Below, one piece after another: positions 12,824 to 21,977 of a stretch of DNA of 64,000 bases. The position numbers and the translations under genes were made by a program. The notes below the pieces were generated by a model. The model searched no databases. It was not told the DNA's origin and saw only the letters and a list, made by a program, of their open reading frames with translations. The stretch's first letter is position 1. Each line of letters starts with the position of its first letter. The stretch covers positions 1 to 64,000 of the forward strand of contig VXRJ01000002.1 in the NCBI GenBank assembly GCA_009838525.1, read 5' to 3'. This DNA comes from Acidobacteriota bacterium (GTDB taxonomy: Bacteria; Acidobacteriota; Vicinamibacteria; Vicinamibacterales; UBA8438).

Positions 12824-15661
12824 ATGCGCAGGATGGCAGCCGCCCTGTTCGCGTTGACGCTACTCGCGCCGGCGCCGGCATGGGCCCAGGAAACGGGCAT
12901 CGTGGCCGGGGAAGTGAGCGATCAGAACCTGGCGATCACGTTGCCTGGCGTGCCCGTCGAGGTGGTCGGCACGACCGACATTGCCTACACCGACCTCGAC
13001 GGCCGCTTCCGCTTCGAGTTACCGGCCGGAACCTACGAGCTCCGCATCGTCATGGCGGGTTACGCGGAGCAGGCGGTGGGCATCGAGGTCGTGGACGGTC
13101 AGCTCACGTCGGTCGAAGTGGCGTTGACGTCAAACGTCTTCGCGGAAGAAGTGACGGTGGCCGCCGCGACGATCGAAGCCGATTCGTCGACCGCCGCGGC
13201 CCAGATGATGATGCGGATGCGGGCGCCGGCGGTGCAGGACAATATCGGCGCCATCGAGATGTCGGCGAACAACGACTCGAACGCCGCCGACGCGATGCAG
13301 CGCGTCACCGGCGTCTCGGTTGTCGAGGGGCAATCGGTCTTCGTCCGCGGCCTCGGCGAGCGCTACAGCAACACGACGCTGGCCGGCGCGACGCTGCCGA
13401 CGACCGAGCCCGACCGCCGGGTCGTCCCGCTCGACCTCTTCCCGAGCGGCCTGATCGACAGCGTGCAGGTGAGCAAGACCTACACGCCGGACAAGCCGTC
13501 GCAGTTCGCCGGCGGCCTCGTCGAGATCGTGCCGATGAAGCTGCCCGACGCCACGTCGTTCGAGATCTCGGCGGGCGGCGGCTGGAACAGCCTGACCACC
13601 GGGGCGATGGGCCTCGGCTATCTCGGGGGCGCCAACGACTGGGCGGGCTACGACGACGGCACGCGGTCGCTGCCGGCTGGCTTCCCGGACCGAAAGGTGA
13701 CCCGCGCGGGCCGCTTCTCGGAAGGGCTTGGCTTCACCGCGGCGGATCTGGAGCGGCTGGGCGAGCAGTTTTCGAATGTCTGGGATCCGGTCCGGCAGCA
13801 ACTGCCACTCGACCAGTCCTACAACGCGCTGTTCGGCGGGCGCTTCGGCAAGCTGGGCGTGGTCGCGACGCTGCGCCATTCGCAGAGCTCGCAGTACTCG
13901 ACAGAGCGGCAGACGTTCTACAAGGTGGGCGCGGGCGGCGGCATCGCGCCATTCAACGGCCCCTACGACTTCGAGATAACCGAGCAGGCGGGCACGGTGG
14001 GCGGCGTCGCCAACGTCGCCTACCAGTTCACGCCGAACCAGCGGCTCCACTTCGACAATTTCCTGACGCATGTCGGCACCAACGAGACGCGGACGTTCGA
14101 GGGGTACAACGCCGACGCCGGAAACGACATCCGGAACCAGCGGCTCTGGTGGGTGGAGGAGCAGATCCTCAGCCACCACTTCGGCGGCGACCACCTGTTC
14201 CCCGCGCTGTCGAACAGCCGGCTCGACTGGAAGGTGGCCATCTCGCGCGCCGACCGCGCCGAGCCGGACCTGCGCGAGGTGCTTTACGAGTCCGATCCCG
14301 CGCTGCAGGGTTTCGTGCTCGCCGACGAGTCGCAGAGCGGTTTGCGTCAGTTCAACGACCTGACGGATGACAGCCTGGAGTTCGGCGCCAACTGGAGTGC
14401 GCTCTTCGAACAGTGGAACGGCCTGGCGTCGCAAGTGAAGTTCGGCGGCAACTACATCGACCGCGAGCGTGACTTCCAGTCGCGGCGGCTGCGGTTCGTG
14501 CCGCGGAATACCGCTGGCGGCTTCCGTGCCCAGGCCCTCAGCGATCCGCGCCTCGCGGCTCGGCTCGGCATCGAGCCCGGCGAGGTTTCGAGCATCGATC
14601 TGACGCTTCCCGCACAGCAGCTCTTCTCGGCCGCGAACATCGGCGAGGCGTTCGAGCTCAAGGAGGAAACCCGGGGCACCGACCGCTACGACGCGGCGCA
14701 GGAAGTCACGTCGTTCTACGGCATGGTCGACCTGCCGCTGTCGGCCCGCGCCCGCCTCGTGACCGGCGCCCGCATCGAACAATTCCGGCAGGATGTCGAA
14801 ACGCTCGACCCCTTTTCCGGGACCATCGATCAGCGGTCGGCCGACGTGCAGCGCGCGTCGCTCGACGAGACGAACCTCTTCCCGGCGGTCAATCTCGTGT
14901 ATGCCGTCAGCCCGAACCAGAACATCCGCGCCGGCTACAGCCAGACCGTCAATCGGCCGGAGTTCCGCGAGGTGTCGCCGTTCGAGTTCACCGACGTCGT
15001 AGGCGGCCGCGCCATCGTCGGCAACCCGAACCTGAACCAGTCGCTCATCCAGAACGTCGACGTGCGGTGGGAGTGGTTCCCGGGCGCAGAGGAAGTCTTC
15101 TCGGCCAGCTTCTTCTACAAGCAGTTCGACGACCCGATTGAGCGGACGGTCGAACCTACGGCGCAGTTGCGGACATCGTTCACGAATGCGGACACCGCGA
15201 ACAACGCCGGCATCGAGCTCGAGGCGCGAAAGCTCCTGACTCCGTTCGTGCTGACGGGGATCAACTACACCTACGTCGACTCCGAGGTGACGCTTTCCCC
15301 TGCCGCCCGACAGGTCCAGACGTCGCTTGTCCGCCCGCTGGCCGGCACCTCGGCGAACCTGTTCAACGCCATGGTCGAAGTGCGCGGCATGGGCTTCTCC
15401 GGCCGTCTCCTCTGGAACTGGTTCGACGACCGGATCAGCGACGTCGGGTCGCTTGGTCTGCCCGACATCATCGAGACGGGTCGCCACTCTCTCGACTTCG
15501 TCCTGTCGAGACGGTTCGCCCGCGCGAGCCTGCGGGTGGCGTTCACGAACCTGACGGATCAGGACTACAGGTTCACGCAGGGCAGGGGCCCGGATGCTCC
15601 GGTTCAGCGGACCTACCACCTCGGGCGTGCGGTGAGCTTCGGCGTCACCTACCACCCCTAG
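12824..15661 (+). CDS. TonB-dependent receptor with carboxypeptidase-regulatory-like N-terminal domain
   Basis: A 945-residue outer-membrane receptor. A signal peptide ends at AWAQE. Residues about 25-110 form a beta-sandwich (GIVAGEVSDQNLAITLPGVPVEVVGT), followed by a TonB-box-like EEVTVAA. The plug follows (MQRVTGVSVVEGQSVFVRGLGERYSNTTLAGATLPTTEPDRR is a strong plug signature), then a long beta-barrel ending in an aromatic residue region (VSFGVTYHP). A ribosome binding site GGAGG precedes the ATG. This receptor type is often paired with a secreted beta-helix protein, which is what follows here. The ligand is unknown; phosphate-starvation or carbohydrate regulons are known for relatives. Confidence 0.9.
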   Translation: MRRMAAALFALTLLAPAPAWAQETGIVAGEVSDQNLAITLPGVPVEVVGTTDIAYTDLDGRFRFELPAGTYELRIVMAGYAEQAVGIEVVDGQLTSVEVALTSNVFAEEVTVAAATIEADSSTAAAQMMMRMRAPAVQDNIGAIEMSANNDSNAADAMQRVTGVSVVEGQSVFVRGLGERYSNTTLAGATLPTTEPDRRVVPLDLFPSGLIDSVQVSKTYTPDKPSQFAGGLVEIVPMKLPDATSFEISAGGGWNSLTTGAMGLGYLGGANDWAGYDDGTRSLPAGFPDRKVTRAGRFSEGLGFTAADLERLGEQFSNVWDPVRQQLPLDQSYNALFGGRFGKLGVVATLRHSQSSQYSTERQTFYKVGAGGGIAPFNGPYDFEITEQAGTVGGVANVAYQFTPNQRLHFDNFLTHVGTNETRTFEGYNADAGNDIRNQRLWWVEEQILSHHFGGDHLFPALSNSRLDWKVAISRADRAEPDLREVLYESDPALQGFVLADESQSGLRQFNDLTDDSLEFGANWSALFEQWNGLASQVKFGGNYIDRERDFQSRRLRFVPRNTAGGFRAQALSDPRLAARLGIEPGEVSSIDLTLPAQQLFSAANIGEAFELKEETRGTDRYDAAQEVTSFYGMVDLPLSARARLVTGARIEQFRQDVETLDPFSGTIDQRSADVQRASLDETNLFPAVNLVYAVSPNQNIRAGYSQTVNRPEFREVSPFEFTDVVGGRAIVGNPNLNQSLIQNVDVRWEWFPGAEEVFSASFFYKQFDDPIERTVEPTAQLRTSFTNADTANNAGIELEARKLLTPFVLTGINYTYVDSEVTLSPAARQVQTSLVRPLAGTSANLFNAMVEVRGMGFSGRLLWNWFDDRISDVGSLGLPDIIETGRHSLDFVLSRRFARASLRVAFTNLTDQDYRFTQGRGPDAPVQRTYHLGRAVSFGVTYHP

Positions 15662-15684
15662 CAGCCCGGACAAGAAAGGCAACG

Positions 15685-17097
15685 ATGAACCCAATGGCTT
15701 CGAATTCCCTCCCGAGGCGTGCGGCGCGCCATCTGTTCACGGCGGCACTGATCGCGGTGGCGGCGGCCTGGAGCGGCGGCGCCGTCACATCCCAGTCGAA
15801 CATCGTCTGCGAGGAGAATCGCTGTCAGCTCAGCGGCCGGATTACCTCCGACACGACCCTTACGGCGAACAATGTCTACCTGCTGAACGGCGCCGTGTTC
15901 GTGGAGGCGCCGGCGCGGCTGACGATCGAGGCCGGAACGACGATCTACGGCCAGTCGGAAACCAACGGCACGCTCGTCATCAGCCGCGGGGCGCAGATCC
16001 TCGCCAACGGCACGGCGGCCGCCCCGATCGTCATGACGAGTGACCAGCTCGTGGGTGAGCGGGCGCGGGGCGACTGGGGCGGCCTGATCATCAACGGCAA
16101 TGCGCCGCTCAACGTCCCCGGCGGCGAGGCTGAAGGCGAGGGCGACACCGGCGTTTACGGCGGGACCAACCCCGACGACGACAGCGGGCACCTCTACTAC
16201 GTGCGCGTCGAGTTCGCGGGCACCGAGTTCAGCCCGGACAACGAGCTGAACGGGATCGCGTTTCAGGGCGTGGGCCGCATGACCGAGGTGGACCATGTGA
16301 TGGTCAAGCTCAACAAGGACGACGGGCTGGAGTTCTACGGCGGCACGGTCGAGGTGAAGCACGTCGTGTGCTTCGCCATTGCGGACGACAGCTTCGACTG
16401 GACCGACGGCTGGCAGGGCAAGGGGCAGTTCCTGCTCGCCCTGCAGATGGGAGATGATGCTGACCAGGGGATCGAGGCGGACAACAACGGCGACGCGAAC
16501 GATCTGACGCCGCGGTCGAACCCGGCCATCTACAACCTGACCCTCATTGGCGACCCGTACGAGTTTCCCGGTTCGGAGAGCGACATCGGCATCCTGCTGC
16601 GCGAGGGCACCGCTGCGACGATCCGGAACTTCATCGTGACCGGCTTCAAGGAGGCGTCGATCGACGTTGACCACGCGGCGACGTTCGAGCAGATTGCCGG
16701 CGGCGCGCTTACCCTCGGGAGCGGGCTCATCAACGACAACTGCAGCGTCGCTGGCTGCGAGGGCGAATTCCGTCCCGATAGCGACGATGCCGCGGCAGCG
16801 ATCTCCACCGTCGACTTTGTTAGCGGCAGTACGGACATTCACATCGGCGTGGACCCGATGATCGGCGAGGCGCCCTCGGACGCCTGCCTTTTCTGCCCGT
16901 ACTCGCTCCTTCATCCGGAGCGGAACTTCCGGCCCCGCGTCGGTTCGCCGGCCGCCAACGGCCAGGTGCGGCCCTCCATGCCGCCGAACGATGGCTTCTT
17001 CGATGCCATTGGCGGTACCTTCATCGGAGCCGTCGGGCCGGTGGGCTCGGGAGAGGAAGACTGGTTCGCGGGCTGGACGGACTGGTCGCTCAAGTAG
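15685..17097 (+). CDS. Secreted right-handed beta-helix-like protein paired with TonB receptor
   Basis: A 470-residue exported protein. The signal region is MNPMASNSLPRRAARHLFTAALIAVAAAWSG in two parts, basic then hydrophobic. The body has repeated short strands with turn residues (ARLTIEAGTTIYG, GTLVISRGAQILANGTAAAPIVMTSD, DWGGLIINGNAPLN, GIAFQGVGRMTEVDHVMV), typical of parallel beta-helix proteins encoded next to TonB receptors. Several cysteines (CEENRC, NDNCSVAGC, CLFC) could form disulphides. It begins 23 bases after the receptor stop with AAAGG upstream. Probably a surface-captured or periplasmic partner of the receptor; substrate unknown. Confidence 0.75.
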   Translation: MNPMASNSLPRRAARHLFTAALIAVAAAWSGGAVTSQSNIVCEENRCQLSGRITSDTTLTANNVYLLNGAVFVEAPARLTIEAGTTIYGQSETNGTLVISRGAQILANGTAAAPIVMTSDQLVGERARGDWGGLIINGNAPLNVPGGEAEGEGDTGVYGGTNPDDDSGHLYYVRVEFAGTEFSPDNELNGIAFQGVGRMTEVDHVMVKLNKDDGLEFYGGTVEVKHVVCFAIADDSFDWTDGWQGKGQFLLALQMGDDADQGIEADNNGDANDLTPRSNPAIYNLTLIGDPYEFPGSESDIGILLREGTAATIRNFIVTGFKEASIDVDHAATFEQIAGGALTLGSGLINDNCSVAGCEGEFRPDSDDAAAAISTVDFVSGSTDIHIGVDPMIGEAPSDACLFCPYSLLHPERNFRPRVGSPAANGQVRPSMPPNDGFFDAIGGTFIGAVGPVGSGEEDWFAGWTDWSLK

Positions 17098-17103
17098 CGA
17101 GTC

Positions 17104-17625
17104 ATGACCGCGCGACTCGTCGGGCTTCCGGCTCTGGCCGTGGTGCTGCTCGCGGCGGCCTGCGGCGGGAGTGTGGCGAGTGACGGCGTGCCGTCTCCGC
17201 TGCACCGGACGTTCGACTCGCCCGAAGCGCTCGCCGAAGGCGTGCTCGCGGCCCTGGCGGACGGGGACAGCGCCACGCTCGAGGCGTTGCCGCTGTCGGA
17301 ACTGGAGTTCCGGACGGTCGTCTGGCCGGAGCTGCCGTCCAGCCGCCCGGAACGCGGGCTGCCGTTCGACTACGTCTGGGGCGACCTCCACCAGAAGAGC
17401 AACAACGAGATGCGCCGGTTAATCAACCGGCACGGCGGGAAGCGCTACACGCTCGTCGACCTTGGGTTCGACGGCGAGACGACGCCTTACGAAACCTACC
17501 GCGTTCACCGGGAGACCGTCCTCACGGTGCGCGACGAGGCGGGCGCGGAAGAGGAACTCGCCCTTTTCGGGTCGATCCTCGAACGCGACGGCGCGTTCAA
17601 GCTGTTCAGCTACGTCGTCGACTGA
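17104..17625 (+). CDS. Predicted lipoprotein of unknown function
   Basis: A protein of 173 residues. The N-terminus MTARLVGLPALAVVLLAAACGG has a lipoprotein cleavage motif (AAAC). The mature domain has an alpha/beta pattern with FRTVVWPELPSSRPERGLPFDYVWGDLHQKSNNEMRRLINRHGG and a final strand ALFGSILERDGAFKLFSYVVD. This pattern, found beside TonB receptors, is reminiscent of NTF2-like folds. The start is 6 bases after the beta-helix gene stop, so it is the third gene of the receptor operon. Confidence 0.7.
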   Translation: MTARLVGLPALAVVLLAAACGGSVASDGVPSPLHRTFDSPEALAEGVLAALADGDSATLEALPLSELEFRTVVWPELPSSRPERGLPFDYVWGDLHQKSNNEMRRLINRHGGKRYTLVDLGFDGETTPYETYRVHRETVLTVRDEAGAEEELALFGSILERDGAFKLFSYVVD

Positions 17626-17700
17626 CGCCCGCCGTCGGTTCGCCGGGCCGGCCGCCGGGTGGTCCACTAGCCAGTGCGCCAGCTTGGTACGTTGGCTTGG

Positions 17701-17722
17701 TGCGCCGGCCTCCAGGCCGGCA
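17701..17722 (+). repeat. REP-like palindrome, intergenic copy
   Basis: Same 18-base core (GCCGGCCTCCAGGCCGGC) as in dnaE2, with an identical flank including the preceding GG. It lies in the 183-base gap between the lipoprotein gene and the LysR gene. The remainder of the gap carries two ATAACG repeats (17755-17776 region) and TATACT (17783-17788), a likely -10 for the LysR gene. Confidence 0.65.
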
Positions 17723-17808
17723 TCACCGGCGCGCCTTCCGACAATACCTGCTGATAACGTGGGCGCCTCAATAACGGTCGCTTATACTCCTTCGCAGGTG
17801 CGGCCCGC

Positions 17809-18717
17809 ATGGATCTCGCGGAACTCGAAGTCTTCCTGACCGTCGCCGCCGAGCGGAGTTTTTCCCGCGCGGCGGAGCGGCTGCACCGGACCCAGCCCGC
17901 GATCAGCCAGGCCATCCGCCGCCTCGAGGCGGAGCTGGACGAGCGGCTGTTCGACCGGTCGTCCAAGGGCGGGCGACTGACCGAAGCGGGGGAGTTGCTG
18001 CTCGACTATGCGCAGCGCCTCACCACGCTCAGGGGCGAGGCGGAGCAGGCGGTCCGCGAACTGCAGGAGCTGCGCCGCGGCCGGGTGTCCATCGGCGCCA
18101 ACGAGGGAGCGGTCCACATCCTGCTGCCGGTGGTCGAGCACTTCCGCGCCGAACATCCGCACGCCCACGTGGAAGTGCGGCGCGTCTCGGCGCGGCGCAT
18201 CACGGAACAGGTGCTGAACCGGACGCTCGACTTCGGCGTCCTGACCTTCGAGCCGCGGGAACGGGGCCTGCAATCGCTGTCGCTCGGCGAGGACGAGCTG
18301 GTCATGCTGATGCCGCCGTCGCACCCGCTCGCCGGGCGGAAGCGGATCACGATGGCGGAGTTCGGCCGCCAGACGGTCATCGCGCACAACGAAGCGTCCC
18401 CGGCCCGGGAGCGCGTGCTCAGCCTCTACGAGCAGCGGCACACGGACATCAACATCCAGATCGGCCTTCCGAGCCTCGACGGGATCAAACGGGCGGTCGA
18501 GATGGGGCTGGGTGTCGCCTTGCTGCCGGCCCGGTGCGCGCGGGAGGAAATCGCGAGGGGCCAGTTGGCCGCCGCCAGTGTGCCGGAACTGCGCCTGCCG
18601 CGCCAGGTCCGCCTCGTCTACCGCCGCTCCGGCGAGCAGACGCACGCCGCTACGAAGTTCCTCGCGGCCGCGCGGGCTGCCGGCCTCGGCCGGCGGCGGG
18701 CGGTCGGCTCGGAGTAA
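17809..18717 (+). CDS. LysR-family transcriptional regulator
   Basis: A 302-residue regulator. The winged HTH is at residues 1-60 (LAELEVFLTVAAERSFSRAAERLHRTQPAISQAIRRLEAELDERLFDR), followed by a long linker helix and the LysR substrate-binding domain (GRVSIGANEGAVHILLPVVEHF ... GLPSLDGIKRAVEMGLGVALLPARCA). No biosynthetic or catabolic target is obvious beside it. The next gene starts about 106 bases downstream. The effector is unknown. Confidence 0.92.
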   Translation: MDLAELEVFLTVAAERSFSRAAERLHRTQPAISQAIRRLEAELDERLFDRSSKGGRLTEAGELLLDYAQRLTTLRGEAEQAVRELQELRRGRVSIGANEGAVHILLPVVEHFRAEHPHAHVEVRRVSARRITEQVLNRTLDFGVLTFEPRERGLQSLSLGEDELVMLMPPSHPLAGRKRITMAEFGRQTVIAHNEASPARERVLSLYEQRHTDINIQIGLPSLDGIKRAVEMGLGVALLPARCAREEIARGQLAAASVPELRLPRQVRLVYRRSGEQTHAATKFLAAARAAGLGRRRAVGSE

Positions 18718-18823
18718 ACACGTGTTCGGCACCCTGCGTCTTGACCGGGTAGGGGTGCGGAGCTTGCGGCGCGGCGGTTCGGCTATCATTAACAGTTCGG
18801 GTCGAGAGACCTTCCTGACCAAC

Positions 18824-21800
18824 ATGGTGCGGCTACTGAAACGTCCGTTCGCAATGTTCGTGTGCCTGGTGCTTCTGGCGCCCGCCGCGACGATGGCGCA
18901 GGCGCCGCCCAGCGTGCTAGTGGCGCCGTTCGTGAACATCTCCGGCGCCGATGCCGACGACTGGATCGGCGACGGTATCGCCGAGACGGTTCTGGTGGAT
19001 TTCGAGCAACTGGACGCGATTGCCGTCATCCGGCCGGAAGACGCGGAAGGGCTTGCGACGGCCGGCACGGATAACGCGGCGATCGAGGAAGGGAGGCGGC
19101 TCGGAGCGGCATGGCTGGTGGCCGGCGGCTACCAGCGGCTCGGCGACTCGATGCGGATCACGGCGCGACTGGTCGATACGGAGACCGGCAACATCGCGGC
19201 CGGGATCAGGGTGGACGGCGACGCGGCCGACCTCTTCGGCCTACAGGATCAGGTGGTTGCGCAACTGGGCGACGCGCTGGCGAACGCGTTGGAGCAGGGC
19301 CCGATGGCGGCGGCCGGCTCGCCGGAGTTAGCCTCGCCGTCGGCGGAGGGTTTCGGAACGGACGGTTTCGTCGGCGCGGAAAACGCCGCCAGCAACGGTA
19401 ATGGCAATGGGAATGGCAACGGCGGCAACGCTGCCGTCGACGACACCAGCCGTACCGGTGACCGAAGCGTCGGTGACATATTCGATCGCGCCCTGCGTGG
19501 CACGCCCGGGCAACCGTCCGAGGACGACGCCCTCGTGCCGCGACGTCCCGCTCCACCGCGGAACCGGACGGGCGGAGGGCTGGGCGTGCCGCCATCCAGG
19601 GTGCCCGCCCGCCCGAACGGCGCCGAGGGGGGCATCGAATTGCCGAGAGCCCCCACCACCGCCGGCTTCGGCGTGGCGGAAGGCGTCGGCATACTCACCG
19701 GACGTCCCACCATCCGGCCGCCGCGCGTGGCGGAGCGGCCGCGGATCGACGGCCGGCTGGACGACGCGGTGTGGCGCGACGCGATCCATCTGACCGAGTT
19801 CGTGCAGCAAAACCCGGTCGAAGGCGCCCCGGCGTCCGAGGAAACCGACGTCTGGATCGCTTACGACACGCAGAACATCTACATCGCGGTCCACGCGCAC
19901 TACAGCGATCCGGGCATCATGCGGGCGAACCGGATCGATCGGGATCAGGCATTCCAGGACGACAACGTGTCCATCTATTTCGACACGTTTCTCGATCAGC
20001 AGCGCGCCTACCGCTTCTCTGTGAACGGCTACGGCGTCCAGGGCGACGCCGTCGTCAACGCGCGGGGCTTCAGCAGCGGCGGCCGCGGACGGCGCCGGGG
20101 CGGCAGCTTCTTTTTCGGGGGCGGCGCCCCGCCGACGGGCGACTCGTCGTGGGACGCGCTGTTCGACAGCGGCGGCCAGATCGTCGAGGACGGCTTTACG
20201 GCCGAGATGGCGATCCCGTTCAAGAGCCTTCGCTATCCGCAACGGGAGCGCGACGTCCCGCACCGCTGGGGCTTCCAGGTGGTGCGCGACGTGCGGAGCA
20301 AGGACGAATACCAGGTCTGGGCGCCGGTCACTCGGAACGTCTCGGGCTTCCTGACCCAGATGGGCGTGCTGGAGGGCCTGACGAACCTCTCCCTGAGTCG
20401 CAACCTGGAGTTCCTGCCCACCTTCACCGCCATCCAGCACGGATCGCTGAACGGCTCCACGTTCGCGACGGGCGACGCGCAGCCCGAAGGCGGTCTGAAC
20501 GTCAAGTACGGCATCACGTCGAATCTCGTGGCCGACGTGACCTTCAACCCGGACTTCTCGCAGATCGAATCGGACCTGCCGCAGATCGAAGTCAATCAGC
20601 GGTTTGCGCTCCGGTACCCGGAACTCCGGCCCTTCTTCCTCGAAGGGGCGGAGATCTTCCAGATGACCGGCCCGATCACGTTTCTCCATACCCGGCAGAT
20701 CGTCGATCCGGAGTTCGGCGCGAAGCTGACCGGGAAGGTGGGCAACACGACGATCGGCGTCTTTGCGGCGAACGACGAGGCGCCGGGCCGAGTGGATGAA
20801 GGGGTGCTCGGTTTCGGGCAGAAGGCGAACAACTTCGCCGGCCGCGCGCGCTACGACCTGTATGCCGAATCGTACATCGGCACGCTCTTCACGCACCGGG
20901 CGTTCATGGGCAGCCACAGCACGCTGGGCGGCATCGACGCGAACTTCCGCCTGGGACGGACCCAGTCGGTCGGGTTCAAGGCGATGCAGTCCGACCACCT
21001 CGACATGGACGGGATCAGCCGGCAGGGGCAGCTGTTCGACGCGAGTTGGCGCCTCAACAGCCGGCACTGGAGCGCGTCCATCTTCGCGTACGCGCTGTCA
21101 CCCGACTTCCGGCACGACCTCGGTTTCGTCCGGCGGGTCGATCAGCAGCGGATCTTCAGTCGGCTTGGCTACACGTTCCGGCCGGAAGGGACGATCGTGA
21201 GCTGGGGGCCGAGCCTCATTTACGCCTGGAACCAGAACTACGACGGCGTGCTCGAGGACGAAGAAGTCCGCGGCGGCTTCCGGATCCAGTTTGCGAGGAA
21301 CATCAGTCTGAATGTCGACTACCGGGACGAGATGGAGCGGTTCCGCGGGATCAACTTCGAGAAACGCCTGGTGTCGCTCGGCGGGCAGATCAACACCAGC
21401 CGGCGCCTGTCGTTCGGTGGCTATTACCGCCGGGGCGACGAAGTGAAGTACGAATACGACGCGGCTCTCCTCCCCTACCTCGGCTACGGGAGCTCCGGGA
21501 GCTTCTATGCGACGGTGCGGCCGGTCTCCCGATTCCAGTCCGACATCAACCTGAGCACGAGCGACTTCTTCGATCCGCGGAGCGGCGAGATCCTCGTATT
21601 CGACGTCAAGATCCTGCGCGCGCTCAGCACCTATCAGTTCACGGACCGCTTTCTGCTCCGCAACATCACGGAGTACAACACGTTCGACAAGAGGCTCGGT
21701 TTGAACCTGCTGTTCACTTACCGCGTCAACGCCGGCACCGCGTTCTACATCGGCTACGACGATCACTACCGGCAGGGCGACTTGATCTACGACGACCTCG

Positions 21801-21901
21801 ATGGTGACGGCTACACCGAGCAGCTGTTTCCGTCGGTCACGGCGTTGCAGCGGACGAACCGCGCAGTCTTCACGAAGTTCCAGTACCTTTTCCGGTACTG
21901 A
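18824..21901 (+). CDS. FlgO/TolB-N-like domain fused to CBM9-DUF5916 outer-membrane protein
   Basis: The ATG at 18824 gives about 1025 residues with a signal peptide (LLKRPFAMFVCLVLLAPAATMAQA). Residues about 27-160 resemble FlgO/TolB-N domains (VLVAPFVNISGADADDWIGDGIAETVLVDF; GRRLGAAWLVAGGYQRLGDSMRITARLVDTETG). A low-complexity linker rich in Gly-Asn pairs follows. Next is a carbohydrate-binding-9-like domain (RPRIDGRLDDAVWRDA; YDTQNIYIAVHAHYSD) and then a DUF5916-type beta-barrel to the C-terminus (FQYLFRY). CBM9-DUF5916 proteins are common in Acidobacteriota and Bacteroidota; the N-terminal module is unusual. The open frame extends upstream into the LysR gene but that part is out of its coding frame. 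Confidence 0.8.
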   Translation: MVRLLKRPFAMFVCLVLLAPAATMAQAPPSVLVAPFVNISGADADDWIGDGIAETVLVDFEQLDAIAVIRPEDAEGLATAGTDNAAIEEGRRLGAAWLVAGGYQRLGDSMRITARLVDTETGNIAAGIRVDGDAADLFGLQDQVVAQLGDALANALEQGPMAAAGSPELASPSAEGFGTDGFVGAENAASNGNGNGNGNGGNAAVDDTSRTGDRSVGDIFDRALRGTPGQPSEDDALVPRRPAPPRNRTGGGLGVPPSRVPARPNGAEGGIELPRAPTTAGFGVAEGVGILTGRPTIRPPRVAERPRIDGRLDDAVWRDAIHLTEFVQQNPVEGAPASEETDVWIAYDTQNIYIAVHAHYSDPGIMRANRIDRDQAFQDDNVSIYFDTFLDQQRAYRFSVNGYGVQGDAVVNARGFSSGGRGRRRGGSFFFGGGAPPTGDSSWDALFDSGGQIVEDGFTAEMAIPFKSLRYPQRERDVPHRWGFQVVRDVRSKDEYQVWAPVTRNVSGFLTQMGVLEGLTNLSLSRNLEFLPTFTAIQHGSLNGSTFATGDAQPEGGLNVKYGITSNLVADVTFNPDFSQIESDLPQIEVNQRFALRYPELRPFFLEGAEIFQMTGPITFLHTRQIVDPEFGAKLTGKVGNTTIGVFAANDEAPGRVDEGVLGFGQKANNFAGRARYDLYAESYIGTLFTHRAFMGSHSTLGGIDANFRLGRTQSVGFKAMQSDHLDMDGISRQGQLFDASWRLNSRHWSASIFAYALSPDFRHDLGFVRRVDQQRIFSRLGYTFRPEGTIVSWGPSLIYAWNQNYDGVLEDEEVRGGFRIQFARNISLNVDYRDEMERFRGINFEKRLVSLGGQINTSRRLSFGGYYRRGDEVKYEYDAALLPYLGYGSSGSFYATVRPVSRFQSDINLSTSDFFDPRSGEILVFDVKILRALSTYQFTDRFLLRNITEYNTFDKRLGLNLLFTYRVNAGTAFYIGYDDHYRQGDLIYDDLDGDGYTEQLFPSVTALQRTNRAVFTKFQYLFRY

Positions 21902-21977
21902 CGCGCCGGGTGCGCACGTCGGTCCGGATGGATGACACTGCGCCAGCCTCGGCGCCGGCAGGAGTGAGGGTCAGGTC

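Noticed and set aside
13130-15694. An 854-residue open frame antisense to the TonB receptor gene
   Set aside because: Long antisense frames are expected in GC-rich DNA. It has low-complexity Arg/Val/Glu composition, no domains and no ribosome binding site, and the sense strand is a clear receptor gene.
19390-19440. Gly-Asn repeat stretch in the FlgO/CBM9 fusion as a possible assembly error or phase-variable repeat
   Set aside because: The repeat keeps frame, joins two sensible domains as a linker, and has mixed codons; phase variation cannot be judged from one sequence.
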